A DNA stretch of 64,000 bases from Cervus elaphus (taxonomy: Eukaryota > Chordata > Mammalia > Artiodactyla > Cervidae). The position numbers were made by a program, and so were the translations under genes. Below are positions 1 through 10,980 of the stretch, piece by piece. The stretch covers positions 52,786,001 to 52,850,000 of the forward strand of contig NC_057835.1 of the NCBI RefSeq assembly GCF_910594005.1, read 5' to 3'. The notes under the pieces were generated by a model. That model was not told the DNA's origin, did not search any database, and saw nothing but the letters and a program-made list of their open reading frames with translations. Within the stretch, counting starts at the first letter, position 1, and each line of letters opens with the position of its first letter.

Positions 1-56
1 CCGCATCTCCTGCATTGGCAGGTAGATTCTTTATCACTGAGCCACCAGGGAACCCC
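1..56 (-). mobile_element. Bov-tA SINE, tRNA end only, cut by window edge
   Basis: The segment reads as the reverse complement of the 5' tRNA-Glu-derived head of a ruminant Bov-tA SINE: the GCATTGGCAGGTAGATTCTTT run followed by the CACTGAGCCACCAGGGAA end. The body of the element must lie to the left of the window. Orientation is antisense. Confidence 0.85.
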
Positions 57-554
57 TTACTGTGTTCAATAAGCATTAATTAAACCAACAATATGAATGA
101 ATCAGAATATCACTTGTTATACAGCATTGGCATTCTAGAATTTATGATCATATCTAGCTCTTTTTAAGATTTAATCACCACTGTTTGTTGCCTTTGTCAC
201 CATTTTCTTCATCATCATATTCATCTTTACTAGCGAAGCTAACCAGAGACTTTCTATAAATATTGATCCTCTCTCTCTTCCTTCCTTCTCTTTCTTGTTT
301 CCCTTCATCCTATTCAAAACCATTCACTACGTATTTTGGAGAAACCCACTATTTTCCTAGCACCGTACTTGTACTGAGAACACAGTGTTAAACAAAATGA
401 GCAAAATCACTAAATATTGTAACTAACTACATAGAGAAAAAGGCCAAAATAAATGCATAAGCATGCTGAAATAGAGGAAATAACCCTAAAATTCATAGAA
501 GACCTCAAGTAACCAAAGTAATCTTAAAAAACAACAAAGCAAGAAACACCAATT
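57..554. other. Unassigned AT-rich stretch
   Basis: No coding frame, RNA gene or recognisable repeat was seen. There are short A and T runs only. It may be old, diverged repeat or unique intergenic DNA. Confidence 0.5.
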
Positions 555-1402
555 TTTTTTTAATTTCAAAATATAGTACAAAAGTACAGTAATAAAAAGA
601 AATGTTATAGTACTGGCACAAAAATAGATACATAGACTAATACTACAGAATCAAAATTATATTTATTTTATTACATTCAGAGTTGTATTCAGCTCAAGTT
701 CAAAACTCATAATAATATTCAAACATATTCAGTCACCTGATCTTCAGCAAGAGAATTAAGAATACACAGTTGGGAAAGGGTAATCTCTCAGAACACAGTT
801 CAGGGAAAACTGAATAGCCACATGCAAAAGATTGAAATTTGACCCTTATCTTACACCATACACAAAAACAATTTAAAAACGGAGTAATAACTTAATTATA
901 AGACCTGAAATGCAGAGATCCTGAAATTATAGAAATCCTAGAAGAAAAGTTAGGGAAAATTTAAGGACATTTATCTTTTCAGTGATTTCTTGGAAATGAC
1001 ACTGAAAGTACAAACGGCAAAAGCAAAAATAACCAAGTAATACTACATCAAACTAAAAAGCTTCTACACAGCAAAATCAAAATGATGAAAAGACAATCTA
1101 TGGAATGGGAGAGAAAATTTGCAAAACAGGTTTTTGATAAGGGGTTAATATCCAAAGTGTGTAAGGAATGCAAACAACTTAAAAAAAAAAAAAAAAAAAC
1201 CAATATAACCCAATTTAGAAATGGGCTAAGGGCTTTAGTAGACCTTTCACCTGTTGCAAATTGTCAACAGGTATATGAAGAGATGTTCCACATCACTAAT
1301 CATCAGGGAAATGAAAATTAAAGCCACATTAAGATATAACCTCATACTTGTCAGGATATTTATCACAAATTAAAAGAAAAAATAGACAAATGTTGGTGAG
1401 GC

Positions 1403-1552
1403 ATCAGAGGATGAGATGGCTGGATGGCATCACTGATACAATGGACATGAACTTGGGTAAACCTTGGGAGATGGTGAGGGACAGAGAGGCCTAGCATGCT
1501 GCAGTCCATGGAGTCGCAAAGAGTCGGACACAACTGGATGACTGGTCAACAA
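1403..1552 (+). mobile_element. BovB (RTE) 3' end inserted in L1
   Basis: The segment carries the BovB 3' end: GATGAGATGGCTGGATGGC, then a 'GGACATGAACTTGGG' run, then the 'GTCGGACACAACT' end and an AAC-type tail. L1 homology resumes after it, so it is an insertion in the older L1. No clear target-site duplication was found. Confidence 0.85.
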
Positions 1553-1810
1553 CACTAACCCTGAAAATAGGATGGGAAATGATGCAGCTCCTATGGAAAA
1601 CAACCTGGAAATTCCACCAAAAAATTAAATAATGTAACTACCATATGATCAAACAATTCCACTTGGTGTATTTATTCTAAAAATTGAAATTAGGATTGGG
1701 AAGAGACATCTGCACTCCAATATTAAGTGCAATACTATTCACAATAGCCAAGATATGAAAACAACCTAAATGCACATCAACAGATGAATGAATAATAAAA
1801 TATGAATATA

Positions 1811-1842
1811 AATATATATACACACACACACACACACACACT
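1811..1842. repeat. (TA)n(CA)n microsatellite
   Basis: A short TA run passes into about eleven CA units inside the decayed L1. It is likely polymorphic. Confidence 0.9.
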
Positions 1843-2259
1843 ACTACATATATGCAATGGCATATTTTCCAGTCTTAAAAAAAGAAGTAAATCCTGTCAT
1901 ATATGACAGCATGAATGTGTGGAGGACATTATACTACTACAAAATAAGCCAGTTATAGAAGGGCAAATGTTGTATGATTTAATATATGAAGTATCTAAAG
2001 TTCCAAATTCATAGAAATAGATAGTAGAACAGTAGTTGTCAGGGGCTAGGGAAAGGGTACATGATGGGTCACTGTTCACTGAGTATAAGGTTTGTTATGC
2101 AAGATGAGTGAGTCTTAAAGATATATTGTACAACATTGTGTTTTTGGTTAACAATAATGTACTGTGCACTTAAAATTACATTCAGAAGTAAATCTCATGT
2201 TAAATGTTCTTACCACATTTTAAAAATAAAGAAAATCAGGAAACAATACATTTTATGAA

Positions 2260-2935
2260 TATGAACACAGTCTACAACCAAATTTTAGCAAAGTAAATTT
2301 ATGAACATACAAAAAGAATTATATATCATTACCAAGTGCTTGATACCAGGAATTTTAGCTTGGTTTAATAGTTGAAAAGTATTAATTTAATTAAAAAGAA
2401 AAAAATTCATGATTATCTCAAGAGACACTGAAAAAGCATTTGACATAAACCGAAATCCTTTTATGAAAAAAACACTGAACAAAACTAAGAATAGAAAGGA
2501 ACTTCCTCAACTTGAGAAAGAACATGTATGAAAAACTCATAGAGAACATCTTAATGGTGAAAGAATAGATCCATTTTTCCTAAAATAAGTAAAGGATAAG
2601 GATATCTGCTCTTGCCACTTTTATGAATATTGTACCAAATGCTACAGCTAGGAAAACTTGGCAAGAAAAAGAAAAAAAAAAAGCATCCAGATGGGAAAGG
2701 AAGAAGTAAAACTATCTCTTTATCCCCAAGATGATGGGGATAGGGGAGTTAAAACTGAAGAACATAGGGTTTCTTTAGCAGGTAATGAAATATTCCAAAA
2801 TTTGGCTATGATGGTGATAGCACATATATGTAAATATACTAAAAAGCATTGATTTTTAGAGCATAAATGAATAAATTGTACAGCATGTGGGTTACAACTC
2901 AGTAAAACTGATTTTAAAGAGACAAATAAATAAAT
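2260..2935 (+). mobile_element. Second L1 remnant: ORF2 RT region joined to an older-type 3' end
   Basis: Positions 2280-2720 follow the L1 ORF2 reverse transcriptase region on the plus strand, for example the 'AAAAAGCATTTGACATAAA' segment near 2432 and 'GGAACTTCCTCAACTTGAGA' near 2498. From about 2755 the text matches an L1M-type 3' UTR ('GTAAATATACTAAAAAGCA'). The part of ORF2 between the two is missing, so this is an internally deleted copy. It is non-coding. Confidence 0.7.
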
Positions 2936-3676
2936 ATGTAAATAGTGTGATGTGTCAATTAATGAGGAAAGAAATTTTAGATTAGGTGTTTATGGAAGGC
3001 TTTTCTAAGAAGGTGAGTGCTATGCTACGATCTAAATAACAATATACGTATTTACTACTCAGCTTTTGAGTATGGTTATTAAGTGGTTGGGAAGTCACTA
3101 AATAACTTATACTTAAAGTATTTGATTTAGGTTATTTTATGCTTAAATATATTTACAGATATAAAAATTTGGCCATTTGCTTCGTTCAAAATTCAGAAAC
3201 TTTTCAGGTTTTTGATTTTTACTTTTAATTCACAAATGGTATGGCTCCATCTTAACAGAATTGTCCTTAGTCTGGCTTAACAATTCTCTATGAATTTATT
3301 AGGTCTCTCTTTTTTATTGCTACACATTTCTTTATGAAATAGTCACAGACATCCATGACGAGCTTGTGTAGAATTTTTTACACAGTATTTAATTAAAGGA
3401 TAACCCAGACCTCCTTTGAAAAACAAATTCAAACTAGATACTTTTAATGCTAGCTTTTATATTCCATTACTCTTTCTCTCTTTCACCAAAAGAACTTAAA
3501 ATGGCTATCTCCTGTCCAAGGTAGGAAATGGTAATAACTACATGTTCTCTTAATAGCTCCTCACTTACCAAGTGTCTCTTTGTTCTTATATTGATATATA
3601 ATCTATTTTTTTCTCAGTGTAACAATTATGGTGATAAAAATATAAAGATAGACATAATATTACATTTTATGGATTC
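2936..3676. other. Unassigned AT-rich stretch
   Basis: No supportable gene or repeat was seen between the L1 remnant and the SINE at 3686. Open frames here are short and overlap on opposite strands, as expected by chance. Confidence 0.5.
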
Positions 3677-3685
3677 ATTTCTATT

Positions 3686-3884
3686 GGGGCTTCCCTGGTG
3701 GCTCAGCTGGTAAAGAATCCATCTGCAATGAGGGAGACCTGAGTTCGACCCCTGGGTTGGAAAGATCCCCTGGAGAAGGGAACGTCTGCCCACTCCAGTG
3801 TTCTGGCCTGGAGAATTCCATGGACCATATACTCCATGGGGTTGCAAAGAGTCAGACACGACTGAGCTACTTTCACTTCACTTT
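3686..3884 (+). mobile_element. Bov-tA SINE with 9-bp target-site duplication
   Basis: Complete element: GGGGCTTCCCTGGTGGCTCA head, a B-box-like GAGTTCGACCCC, the AGAAGGGAACG body and the AGACACGACTGAGC end with a TTTCACTT tail. It is flanked by ATTTCTATT at 3677-3685 and 3885-3893, so both borders are exact. The tRNA-derived head probably once served as an internal RNA polymerase III promoter. Confidence 0.95.
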
Positions 3885-3893
3885 ATTTCTATT

Positions 3894-4044
3894 ATTTGTG
3901 TATATGGGTATACATATATATATATAAACATAATAATAAAAGGTTAATATATGTGTTTTATAATAAAATAGTTTTATATGAATATAATATTATTAAATAA
4001 CAGCAACACAAAGAAATCAAGTTTATGAAAACAGGGATATATTG
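3894..4044. other. AT-rich stretch with short TA repeat
   Basis: It contains a small TATATA run near 3910-3927 and no other recognisable feature. Confidence 0.5.
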
Positions 4045-4370
4045 TTTGTCAGCCTTAGCTGTTTGTCTGTTCTCCTCTACTGTCCTCATTCCAGGATCCA
4101 AACTGAAAGAGAACTCTATACATATAACAAATTCTTTTTAGAGCAGAGGAAACAGAGAAAGAGAGCTGGGTAAAAAAAGTGATGGCTCTGAAAGTTTCTG
4201 CTCGGAGTCACTGTACTGTGTCACTTCTGACTGTGTTTCATTGGTCAAAGAAATGACACTCTGCCCTGCTATCACCGAGAAGTGTATTTCTTTCACAGGA
4301 AGGCAGTGTAAATCACATCACATCAAAGAGGAATCTACAACTTTGTTAATAATCTTCCAAAAGAGGGGAA
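4045..4370 (+). repeat. Candidate old mammalian interspersed repeat
   Basis: The text from 'GTCAGCCTTAGCTGTTTG' through 'TTTCATTGGTCAAAGAAATG' resembles an ancient mammalian repeat that I recognise by wording but cannot name securely. A 75-codon frame beginning at 4241 lies within and past it, and shows no motif. I treat it as non-coding. Confidence 0.4.
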
Positions 4371-6604
4371 ATAATACATTTCCCCACACATCTTATGTTA
4401 TTAGTAAATTTCTAATTTCTTATGGCTATATTTTTTTCTTTACCAAAAAGTTGTTTAAAGAACCTTGAATTCCCTTGAGGAAAAAAATGGCAAGCCTTAA
4501 TTGCCTTTTAGCTTTAGCTCTCTTGATGATGCTTATGTATATCCCTTTGACTCTATTATATTCTTCCTGATAAAATCTGACGTTTATTCCTCTTTGTAAA
4601 TGATTTTTTGAAATTTGTAATAATCAGAGGTTCTCAACTTCATCACAGGAGTCTCTTTTAGATGTTCTTTAAGGTTTCACAACTCATTGTGTGAGTATGA
4701 ATGTTTATTTCTTATTCAAAAACACATCTTGAGAAACAATAATACTTCACTCTTTAGAATTTGAAAATGTGTCTTTGCACAATCTGCTTTTCCCATCATG
4801 TTGTTTTTATACCTTACCCTGTTTTGATAAATCTTTCGTGATGCAATTGTTTTAAGTTCCCCACTATTTTACTTTATGAACCAAGATTTGTCAGAACTAG
4901 GTAAAACTGGGTTTTCTATTTCTGACTGCCCTGACCTTCACCAAACTGAAATTGCCAATAATATATGAAACAAATATATACAATGTATTCTTATTTCCAT
5001 TAAGCACAGAACAGATATCCAATTAAGTCTAGACTTTAGTAACTAATTCATTTGACCCTAACATTTTCACAGTCTGCATTTTGATGGTGGTAATTATTTC
5101 ATCTCTCTGAGTTGGACATTTAATAACATATATAATACAGTAATATTTCTACCATTTTAACTCCTTTATATTATTCTTATCATCTCAAGATATGAACATC
5201 TTTATATCTTAAACTCTTGTGTTGCCTCTCTGTAAATTCTTTCCTTTGTAATAATGTATATTACTGAATTCTAATTAAAAGTTTCAACCCACAAAGATTC
5301 AGATATATCTATCTATTTGTGCCAATGTTTGAGATAGTTTTCTGCTTCTAATCATACTTCTGTATATTATTGTACTTATCCCTTTCATTCCCCTGAAATT
5401 CTGAGAGAAAACAAAAACATATAAATAAAAATACTTATATCTATACAACTGTTTTTGTGTCTTCATCATAGTTTTAATAATTCATTCCTTATCCTATCTA
5501 TGGCCTTGGAATTGTTATACAATAACCAAATTTCATTTATTATTTTTTTAAAAAGCTAAGAAAGCAAACACAAAGTGATACACTAATTTTTTGGAATATA
5601 TTCAAGAGCAAGCAAGAAAAAGGATTCAAAGAAAAGAAAATTAATCACAAGATATAAGACATGCAAAAACTGTATCTCACAGGGTTGCAAGGGAAAAAAT
5701 TGTTTTCAAATTCATCGGACTGGTATTCTATCTGTAAAAGAAGAGAGCCCATCCAGACATAGCTAAAAGCATATTGACTAGACCAAACAAGAAGAGACAG
5801 ACAAGTGTTTCATAGATTCTTTACCCTATGTGGTAAAAGACACAATCAATCTCAGGTTATATACTTACTTCAGTGTAAGTAAGGAATTTTATAAGTAGTG
5901 GAATAGCATATATTTTCCATTTTTATTCATTTTCCTATTGTTGCCATAATCATGACTGCTTATATTTTGGTTAGGTACCATCTATAAATTTTATAATATA
6001 AATGACAAGATGAAAATAACAAAACTAAATAGACTTTGATTCTGTATTTACTTGTGTAAATCAGATATAAAATTTTCTAATTCATTTGATCATGTCTATA
6101 TACTAGAGAAAAATGAAAAATTCAGCATTGGAAGCTAGTATTATACCATTTTATAAGAAGCCTACAATATTTCCACAAGTTAGATTATCTGTAGCTAGAA
6201 TTCTTATTGTTTTTTCCTAAGACTTGTGAGTCATGCATATGTACATGTAATTTTTATTCATTATTGTTTTGGGGATCGTAAAAGTAATAATGGCTCAATA
6301 TATAACATTTACAAATAAAAGAAACCCATAAAATGGAAAAAATCTTTAATTCCATATACTCAAGGTCCATAGATGACTATTTGTAACTTCCCTTTTTTTT
6401 ACATGCTGGAATGTGTGTGTGCCTGATAAAGATATATATCTATCTCCAATTGCTCTTATGATGAAATTAAACTTTTTCTCATGAAATCAAGTGACCTTCT
6501 CTACCATCATTTTTATAGCTTAATAGCATTCCATCACCACACAGGTACCTTATAATTTATCTAGGTAATTTTTATAGGCAGAATGTAGATTTGCAAGTCT
6601 TCCC
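4371..6604. other. Long unassigned AT-rich region
   Basis: This is over 2 kb with no open frame above 60 codons, no ruminant SINE and no clear LINE. A possible DNA-transposon-like start ('AGAGGTTCTCAACTTCATCA') lies near 4626 but is too short to call. A few words near 6520 hint at antisense L1 but are also weak. Confidence 0.5.
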
Positions 6605-6772
6605 TGACACAGTCACCCACATTGCAGGTGATTTTTTACCAGATAAGCCACAAGGGGAGCCCAAGAATACTGGAGTGGGCGGCCTATCCCTTCTCCAGTG
6701 GATCTTTCTGAACCACGAATTGAACTGGGGTCTCCTATCAGGGACGCCATATACAGATATTATTGTCATTTA
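6605..6772 (-). mobile_element. Bov-tA-family SINE, two joined partial units
   Basis: An antisense tRNA end (6613-6661, ending in CCACAAGGGGAGCCC) runs directly into a second antisense body (6662-6745: AAGAATACTGGAGTGGGCGG, then CTTCTCCAGTGGATC and a B-box-like GAATTGAACTGG). This compound arrangement is one known for ruminant tRNA-Glu SINEs. The frames on both strands here are only SINE sequence. Confidence 0.75.
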
Positions 6773-7270
6773 AATACAATTTTATGCAAAATTTTGACTG
6801 CAACTCTATTTACATTTAGACAAAACTAGTAATTTCTAGAATTATTGAGTATTAAACATTTATATTTTAAATTATTGATGCATATTTTCATACTGCTTTC
6901 TGGAAAGATTATATCAGTTTACATGTTTACTTCAAATGTAGGGAATGATTACTATGCTACAACTTAGCTGCCATTGAATATAATCATTTTGAGCATCAAA
7001 TTGTACTGGCCAAAAACACCACTTTATCTTCTTCATTTGTAGTTCTTTTTTAAAAAATTAAAGAAAAGCCACTAACTATTTAGGGCGGAGCTGGAGAGGT
7101 TCTCACCACCAAAATACCAGGTCCCTATCAACTAGAACCTTCTCCTGAACACTCTTTAATATTCAGAAGTAAAGCTAAATTTGTATGGGGACTAATTCAT
7201 TAAGTGATTTTAGGCTCATATAAATTCTATCCCTGACATTATTCTTAGAGGAAACATATAAGAGTTAAAA
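6773..7270. other. Unassigned stretch
   Basis: No gene or repeat that I can support. The block near 7080-7140 is richer in G and C than its surroundings but shows no motif. Confidence 0.45.
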
Positions 7271-7482
7271 GGGGCTTCCCTGGTGGCTTAGCAGTAGAGA
7301 ATCCTGCCAATGTAGGAGACACAGGAAACACAGATTCAATCCCTGGGTTGGGAAGATCCCCTAGAGGAGGAAATTGCAACCCACTCCAGTAATCTTACCG
7401 GGATAATCCCATGGACAGAGGAACCTGGCCGGCTACAGTCCATGGGGTTGCAAAATGTTGGACATGACTGAGCACACACACA
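7271..7482 (+). mobile_element. Bov-tA SINE
   Basis: Head GGGGCTTCCCTGGTGGCTTA, a B-box-like GATTCAATCCC, the CCCACTCCAGTAATCTTACC body and an ACTGAGCACACACACA tail. The head has a small insertion between the A and B boxes ('GACACAGGAAACACAG'), so it is probably transcriptionally dead. The words TAAAAGG occur at both borders and may be a short target-site duplication. Confidence 0.93.
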
Positions 7483-7850
7483 TAAAAGGTACATCCCTGG
7501 TCACATATTCCCTTCTATGCACATTCTCCTGCTAATTTGTCCTTCTCCTCTTTAATCTAACCACCCATGCAGTCCGTGATTCTGAAGTCTTTCTGCTATG
7601 ATAAAAGCAAAATAATAATTAGCATTTTTAAGAAGTTTCTTGCTAAATATCTTTATGTAGTATCTATAAACATGCAATCAGGAGAACACAAACCACACTG
7701 CCAACAGAAATAATTGATGATTAACAATTGTTTAGATAGGGTTGAAGAAATTAGAATTCTGAAAGGCAATTCAAAGATATTGCAGAATGCAATTTGAACC
7801 CAAGATTTAGGGAAACAAAGCAAAATTTGGTGACTTATAGACTTTAGAGT
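7483..7850. other. Unassigned stretch
   Basis: No supportable gene or repeat. An antisense frame of 71 codons (7653-7868) runs into the SINE and has no recognisable domain. Confidence 0.45.
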
Positions 7851-8128
7851 CAGAGAAGGCAATGGCAACCCACTCCAGTACTTTTGCCTGGAAAATCCCG
7901 TGGACGGAGGAGCCTGGTAGGCTGCTGTCCATGGGATTGCTAAGAGTCAGATACAACTGAGCAACTTCACTTTCACTTTTCACTTTCATGCATTGGAGAA
8001 GAAAATGGCAACCCACTCCCATGTTCTTGCCTGGAGAATCCCATGGATGGGGGAGCCTGGTGGGCTGCCATCTCTGGGGTCACACAGAGTCGGACACGAC
8101 TGAAGTGACTTAGCAGCAGCAGCAGCAG
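7851..8128 (+). mobile_element. Bov-A2 dimeric SINE with 10-bp target-site duplication
   Basis: Two BovA units lie in tandem, each with a 'GGCAACCCACTCC' start and a 'GAGCCTGGT' middle, joined by a TTTCACTTTTCACTTTC linker with TGCATTGGAGAAG. The element ends in a (CAG)n tail. ACTTTAGAGT is present at 7841-7850 and 8129-8138, which fixes both ends. Bov-A2 is characteristic of pecoran ruminants. Confidence 0.95.
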
Positions 8129-8138
8129 ACTTTAGAGT

Positions 8139-8469
8139 TTAGAGGTGGGAACCAGCAAAGCAGAGACCCATAATTCTGGAGTTTACTGCCTAACTAGGAG
8201 TGTTTCCTCTAGATATTGGAGATGATCACATGGAGATAGACATCATACTTCTAAGAAAGTGTCCCTAGCCAGTTGGCGCTGGTATCTCTGATGGGTCCCA
8301 TGAGGCTGATTATAGAAACACCAAAAAATCTGCAAACAAAAATCAGTAGCTGCTACTGAAACCAACCGCTGTTGTAAAGCAAAGAAGGATGGCTTTAAAG
8401 TTGAGAGACAATTGCTTAATAAAGGACACACTTACATTAGTTTAATTGTCTAGCATGGGCACTAGTACA
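8139..8469. other. Unassigned stretch
   Basis: No gene or repeat supported. An antisense frame of 62 codons at 8243-8431 has no motif. Confidence 0.45.
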
Positions 8470-8610
8470 CCCTTACTTTGCAGATGTATAAGCTAGAAGT
8501 CATAAAGTTGTTTGACTTGCCCATGTTCACGCAGTTAGCCAAGTTTAAGCACACACTCTCTGGCTCCCAAGGCTGTGCTTGAACCACTTCTTAAGCCACT
8601 ATTTTGACAA
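8470..8610 (-). mobile_element. MIR SINE remnant
   Basis: The plus strand reads like reversed MIR: a 'CTTTGCAGATGTATAAGC' segment (tail side), 'TTGACTTGCCCATGTTCACG' core, then 'GTGCTTGAACCAC' near the tRNA side. Divergence is high, as expected for this ancient mammalian family. Confidence 0.7.
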
Positions 8611-8812
8611 CATGTATATAATAAACATTCTTCATCCTCAGATATGTCTTTGAAGAGTAGTAGCACCTTCCTGGGCATCCATTGAAGCTATTTATTTTCT
8701 GAAGGCCCCCAATTACTTTAAACCAGGGACCTTATCATTTCCTGAACAACATCTTAGGCTCGTGGTCATAGGTTTCTGCCTCATGATTTCACTCCATCCC
8801 AATTTGCTCACT

Positions 8813-8890
8813 TACTTCTCTCTCTCTCTCTTTCTCACACACACACACACACAGACATATGTGTGTGTGTATGTGTGTGTGTGTGTGTAC
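8813..8890. repeat. (TC)n(CA)n-(TG)n palindromic microsatellite
   Basis: A TC run is followed by about nine CA units, a short ATAT centre (GACATATGTG) and about fifteen TG units with one ATG interruption. The CA and TG arms are complementary, so the tract can form a hairpin or cruciform. Confidence 0.93.
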
Positions 8891-8937
8891 ATATCAAACT
8901 ATATCTTGTTGCCATTGAGAGACAACCCACAAATTCA

Positions 8938-9140
8938 TGGTGGTGGTTTAGTCATGTCCGACTCTTGCAACCGCATGGGCTATAGCTTGCCAGACTCCTC
9001 TGTCCATGAAATTCTCCAGGAGAGAATACTGGAGTAGGTTGCCATTTCCTTCTCCAGGGGATCTTCCCGACCCAGGGGTCAAACCTAGGTCTCCTGCATT
9101 GCAGGCAGATTCTTTACCAACTGAGCTATGAGGGAAGCCC
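8938..9140 (-). mobile_element. Bov-tA SINE, antisense
   Basis: Reads reversed: 'TAGTCATGTCCGACTCTTGC', the CTCCAGGAGAGAATACTGGA body, a reversed B box in GGGGTCAAACCTAGG and the tRNA head ACTGAGCTATGAGGGAAGCCC at the right end. Another SINE of the same orientation begins 26 bp later. Confidence 0.93.
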
Positions 9141-9165
9141 AAAACATTAGCAAGTTCACCACGTA

Positions 9166-9375
9166 GTGTGTGTGTGGGTTAGTTGCTCAGTCATGTCTGA
9201 CTCCTTGCGATCCCACAAACTGTAGCCGATCAGGCTCCTCTATCCATGGGATTCTCCAGGCAAGAATACTAGAGTGGATTGCCGTTCCCTTCTCCAGAGG
9301 ATATTTCTGACCCAGGGATCAAACCCAGGTCTCCTGCATTGCAGGCAGATTCTTTACCATCTGAGCTATAGGAAG
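9166..9375 (-). mobile_element. Bov-tA SINE, antisense
   Basis: A short GTGTGTG tail at the left, then 'TCAGTCATGTCTGACTCC', the full body and a reversed tRNA head ending ATCTGAGCTATAGGAAG. The last bases of the head are degraded. Confidence 0.93.
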
Positions 9376-9399
9376 ATCTATAAATTTCCCTATATCATT

Positions 9400-9733
9400 G
9401 TCATTGCTGTTCAGTCACTCAGTCATTTCCAACTGTTTGCAGCCCCATGGACTGCAGTGTGCCAGACCTTCCTGTCACTCACCAATTCCCAGAGTTTGCT
9501 CAAGTTCATGTCCATTGTATCAGTGATGCCATCCAGCCACCTCATCCTCTGCCACTCCCTTCTCCACTTGCCCTAGATCTTTCCCAACCTCAGGCACTTT
9601 TCCAATGAGTCAGCTATTCACATCAGGTGACCAAAATACTGGAGCTTCAGCTTAAGCATCAGTCCTTCTAGTGAGTATTCATGGTGGATTTCCTTTAAGA
9701 CTGACTGGTTCGATATTTTTGCTGTCCAACAGA
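9400..9733 (-). mobile_element. BovB 3' fragment with 10-bp target-site duplication
   Basis: Antisense BovB 3' end: 'TTCAGTCACTCAGTCATTTCC', 'CACCAATTCCCAGAG', 'ATCAGGTGACCAAAATACTG' and on to 'ATTTTTGCTGTCCAA', where it is 5'-truncated. CTATATCATT occurs at 9390-9399 and 9734-9743, which brackets it. It still encodes pieces of the C-terminal RTE ORF2 tail on the minus strand but with stops. Confidence 0.92.
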
Positions 9734-9743
9734 CTATATCATT

Positions 9744-9984
9744 CAGTTCAGTTCAGTTCAGTCACTCAGTCATGTCCAACTCTGTGACCCCATGAATTGC
9801 AGGGAGCCAGACCTCCCTGTCCATCACCAACTCCCAGAGTTTACTCAAACCCATGTCCATTGAGTCAGTGATGCCATCCAGCCATCTCATCCTCTGTCGT
9901 CCTCTTCTCCTCCTGCCTCCAATCCCTCCCAGCATCAGGGTCTTTTCAAATGAGTCAACTCTTCGCATGAGGTGGCCAATAAGT
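9744..9984 (-). mobile_element. BovB 3' fragment, pentamer tail
   Basis: A second antisense BovB piece directly abuts the previous one. Its tail is the pentamer TTCAG repeated at the left. An antisense 68-codon frame (9762-9968) is the C-terminal end of RTE ORF2, with the basic run GGRRRRGRQRMRWLDG. The element is cut off at the right within 'GAGGTGGCCAATA'. Confidence 0.9.
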
Positions 9985-10980
9985 CACTACAACTTCCTAT
10001 TCTTTCAAACCTCCATTACATTTACATTAATTATACCTGTTTTTCAATGACATGGAGACCTCTAGTGTTTGGATCTTTCTCTTTACCTGACTTCATATAT
10101 TGGTCATTCTTTCTTGTCAGTCACATCCTTTTCAATTCTCCTGAGATTCCACATGCTATTACATCAACAAACCTTTTGAAAACATCTCCGAATTTACTCA
10201 GCTTTAATTTCCATAGTCAGTTCTGTATTGTTCTCCACTTCTCTTTATAAGATACTGAGAGGCCTTTCTATATTTAAAATATTCAAATTGACTTCCCTTA
10301 GCCTGAGAAGGCTATAGATTTTAATTTCTTATAACCAAACACAATTAATTTCAAAGACAGTTATAGTTTCTATGCACTCCAGTTAAAATAGGAAGTTTGG
10401 CCCTTTTCCTGTCTTAAACTCCCTTTTTCCTGCGTTCTGCTTCTTATTCCATTTTGCCTAATTCTCATCATTATTAAATGTTCTGGTTGACTCCTCTGGG
10501 GATAAAAAGTCCTACCTTGAACTTATGCATTTCTTTACTACCATATTGTCTCTTTGCATCTCATAAAGGCAAAATTTCTCAAATATGGCCATGTTTACCT
10601 ACTCTTTTCCCTCATTTCTCTCTCTCACATCAACCTACTTTTTCCTCTGGCTTATACCTCGACAAACAAGCCAAAATAATGCTGGCAAATATAAAAAATA
10701 ACCTCCTGGTTCTAGTCCTGGAAATAACAGAGTAAGCACATTCCATCCATTTACTAAGAGTTGCTAGAGCAATTCATAGAGCAACTGATAACCAATTGCT
10801 AAAGATAGAGAAAAGATATTGTCACTATGAACCACAAGACTCAGCAGCAATTTCCTAAATTTTCCTTCTTCTTTGGATATGTTCCATTTTGTGTGCTGGA
10901 GAAGTCCACAACCCAGAAACATCAATGGACACAAACAAAATTAATAAACCAACAAACAAGTAAAGACTGATCTCTTTAGT
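9985..10980. other. Unassigned region between BovB pieces
   Basis: About 1 kb with several short overlapping plus-strand frames (92 codons at 9972-10250, 85 codons at 10478-10735). They lack recognisable domains and no splice context or homologue is evident by eye. I do not call a gene. Confidence 0.45.

Larger units (their letters stand above)
555..2226 (+). mobile_element. L1 LINE, ORF2 C-terminal part plus 3' UTR, decayed
   Basis: The order of recognisable L1 landmarks is correct for the plus strand: the 'GTACTGGCACAAAAA' part of late ORF2 near 610, the 'CTTATCTTACACCATAC' segment near 846, the 'CACATCACTAATCATCAGGG' segment near 1289, the late 'TTCACAATAGCCAAGATATG' segment near 1738, and an L1 3' UTR ending with an A-rich tail near 2220. 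Many stops and small indels break the frame. A BovB tail at 1403-1552 and a CA microsatellite near 1820 interrupt it. The exact L1 subfamily was not assigned. Confidence 0.8.

Noticed and set aside
2658..2852. 64-codon lysine-rich frame starting MARKRKKKS
   Set aside because: It is decayed L1 ORF2 running into an L1 3' UTR, with an A-rich stretch giving the lysines.
4626..4720. Possible MER-type DNA transposon starting AGAGGTTCTCAAC
   Set aside because: Only the first ~25 bp look right. The rest cannot be aligned by eye, so I did not call it.
8762..9037. 91-codon frame with a run of His-Thr and Val-Cys
   Set aside because: The run is the CA/TG microsatellite translated, and the end of the frame lies in an antisense SINE.
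8938..9984. Regularly spaced similar segments suggesting a tandem or CRISPR-like array
   Set aside because: The segments are separate SINE and BovB insertions of different length with different borders. There are no short direct repeats with unique spacers.
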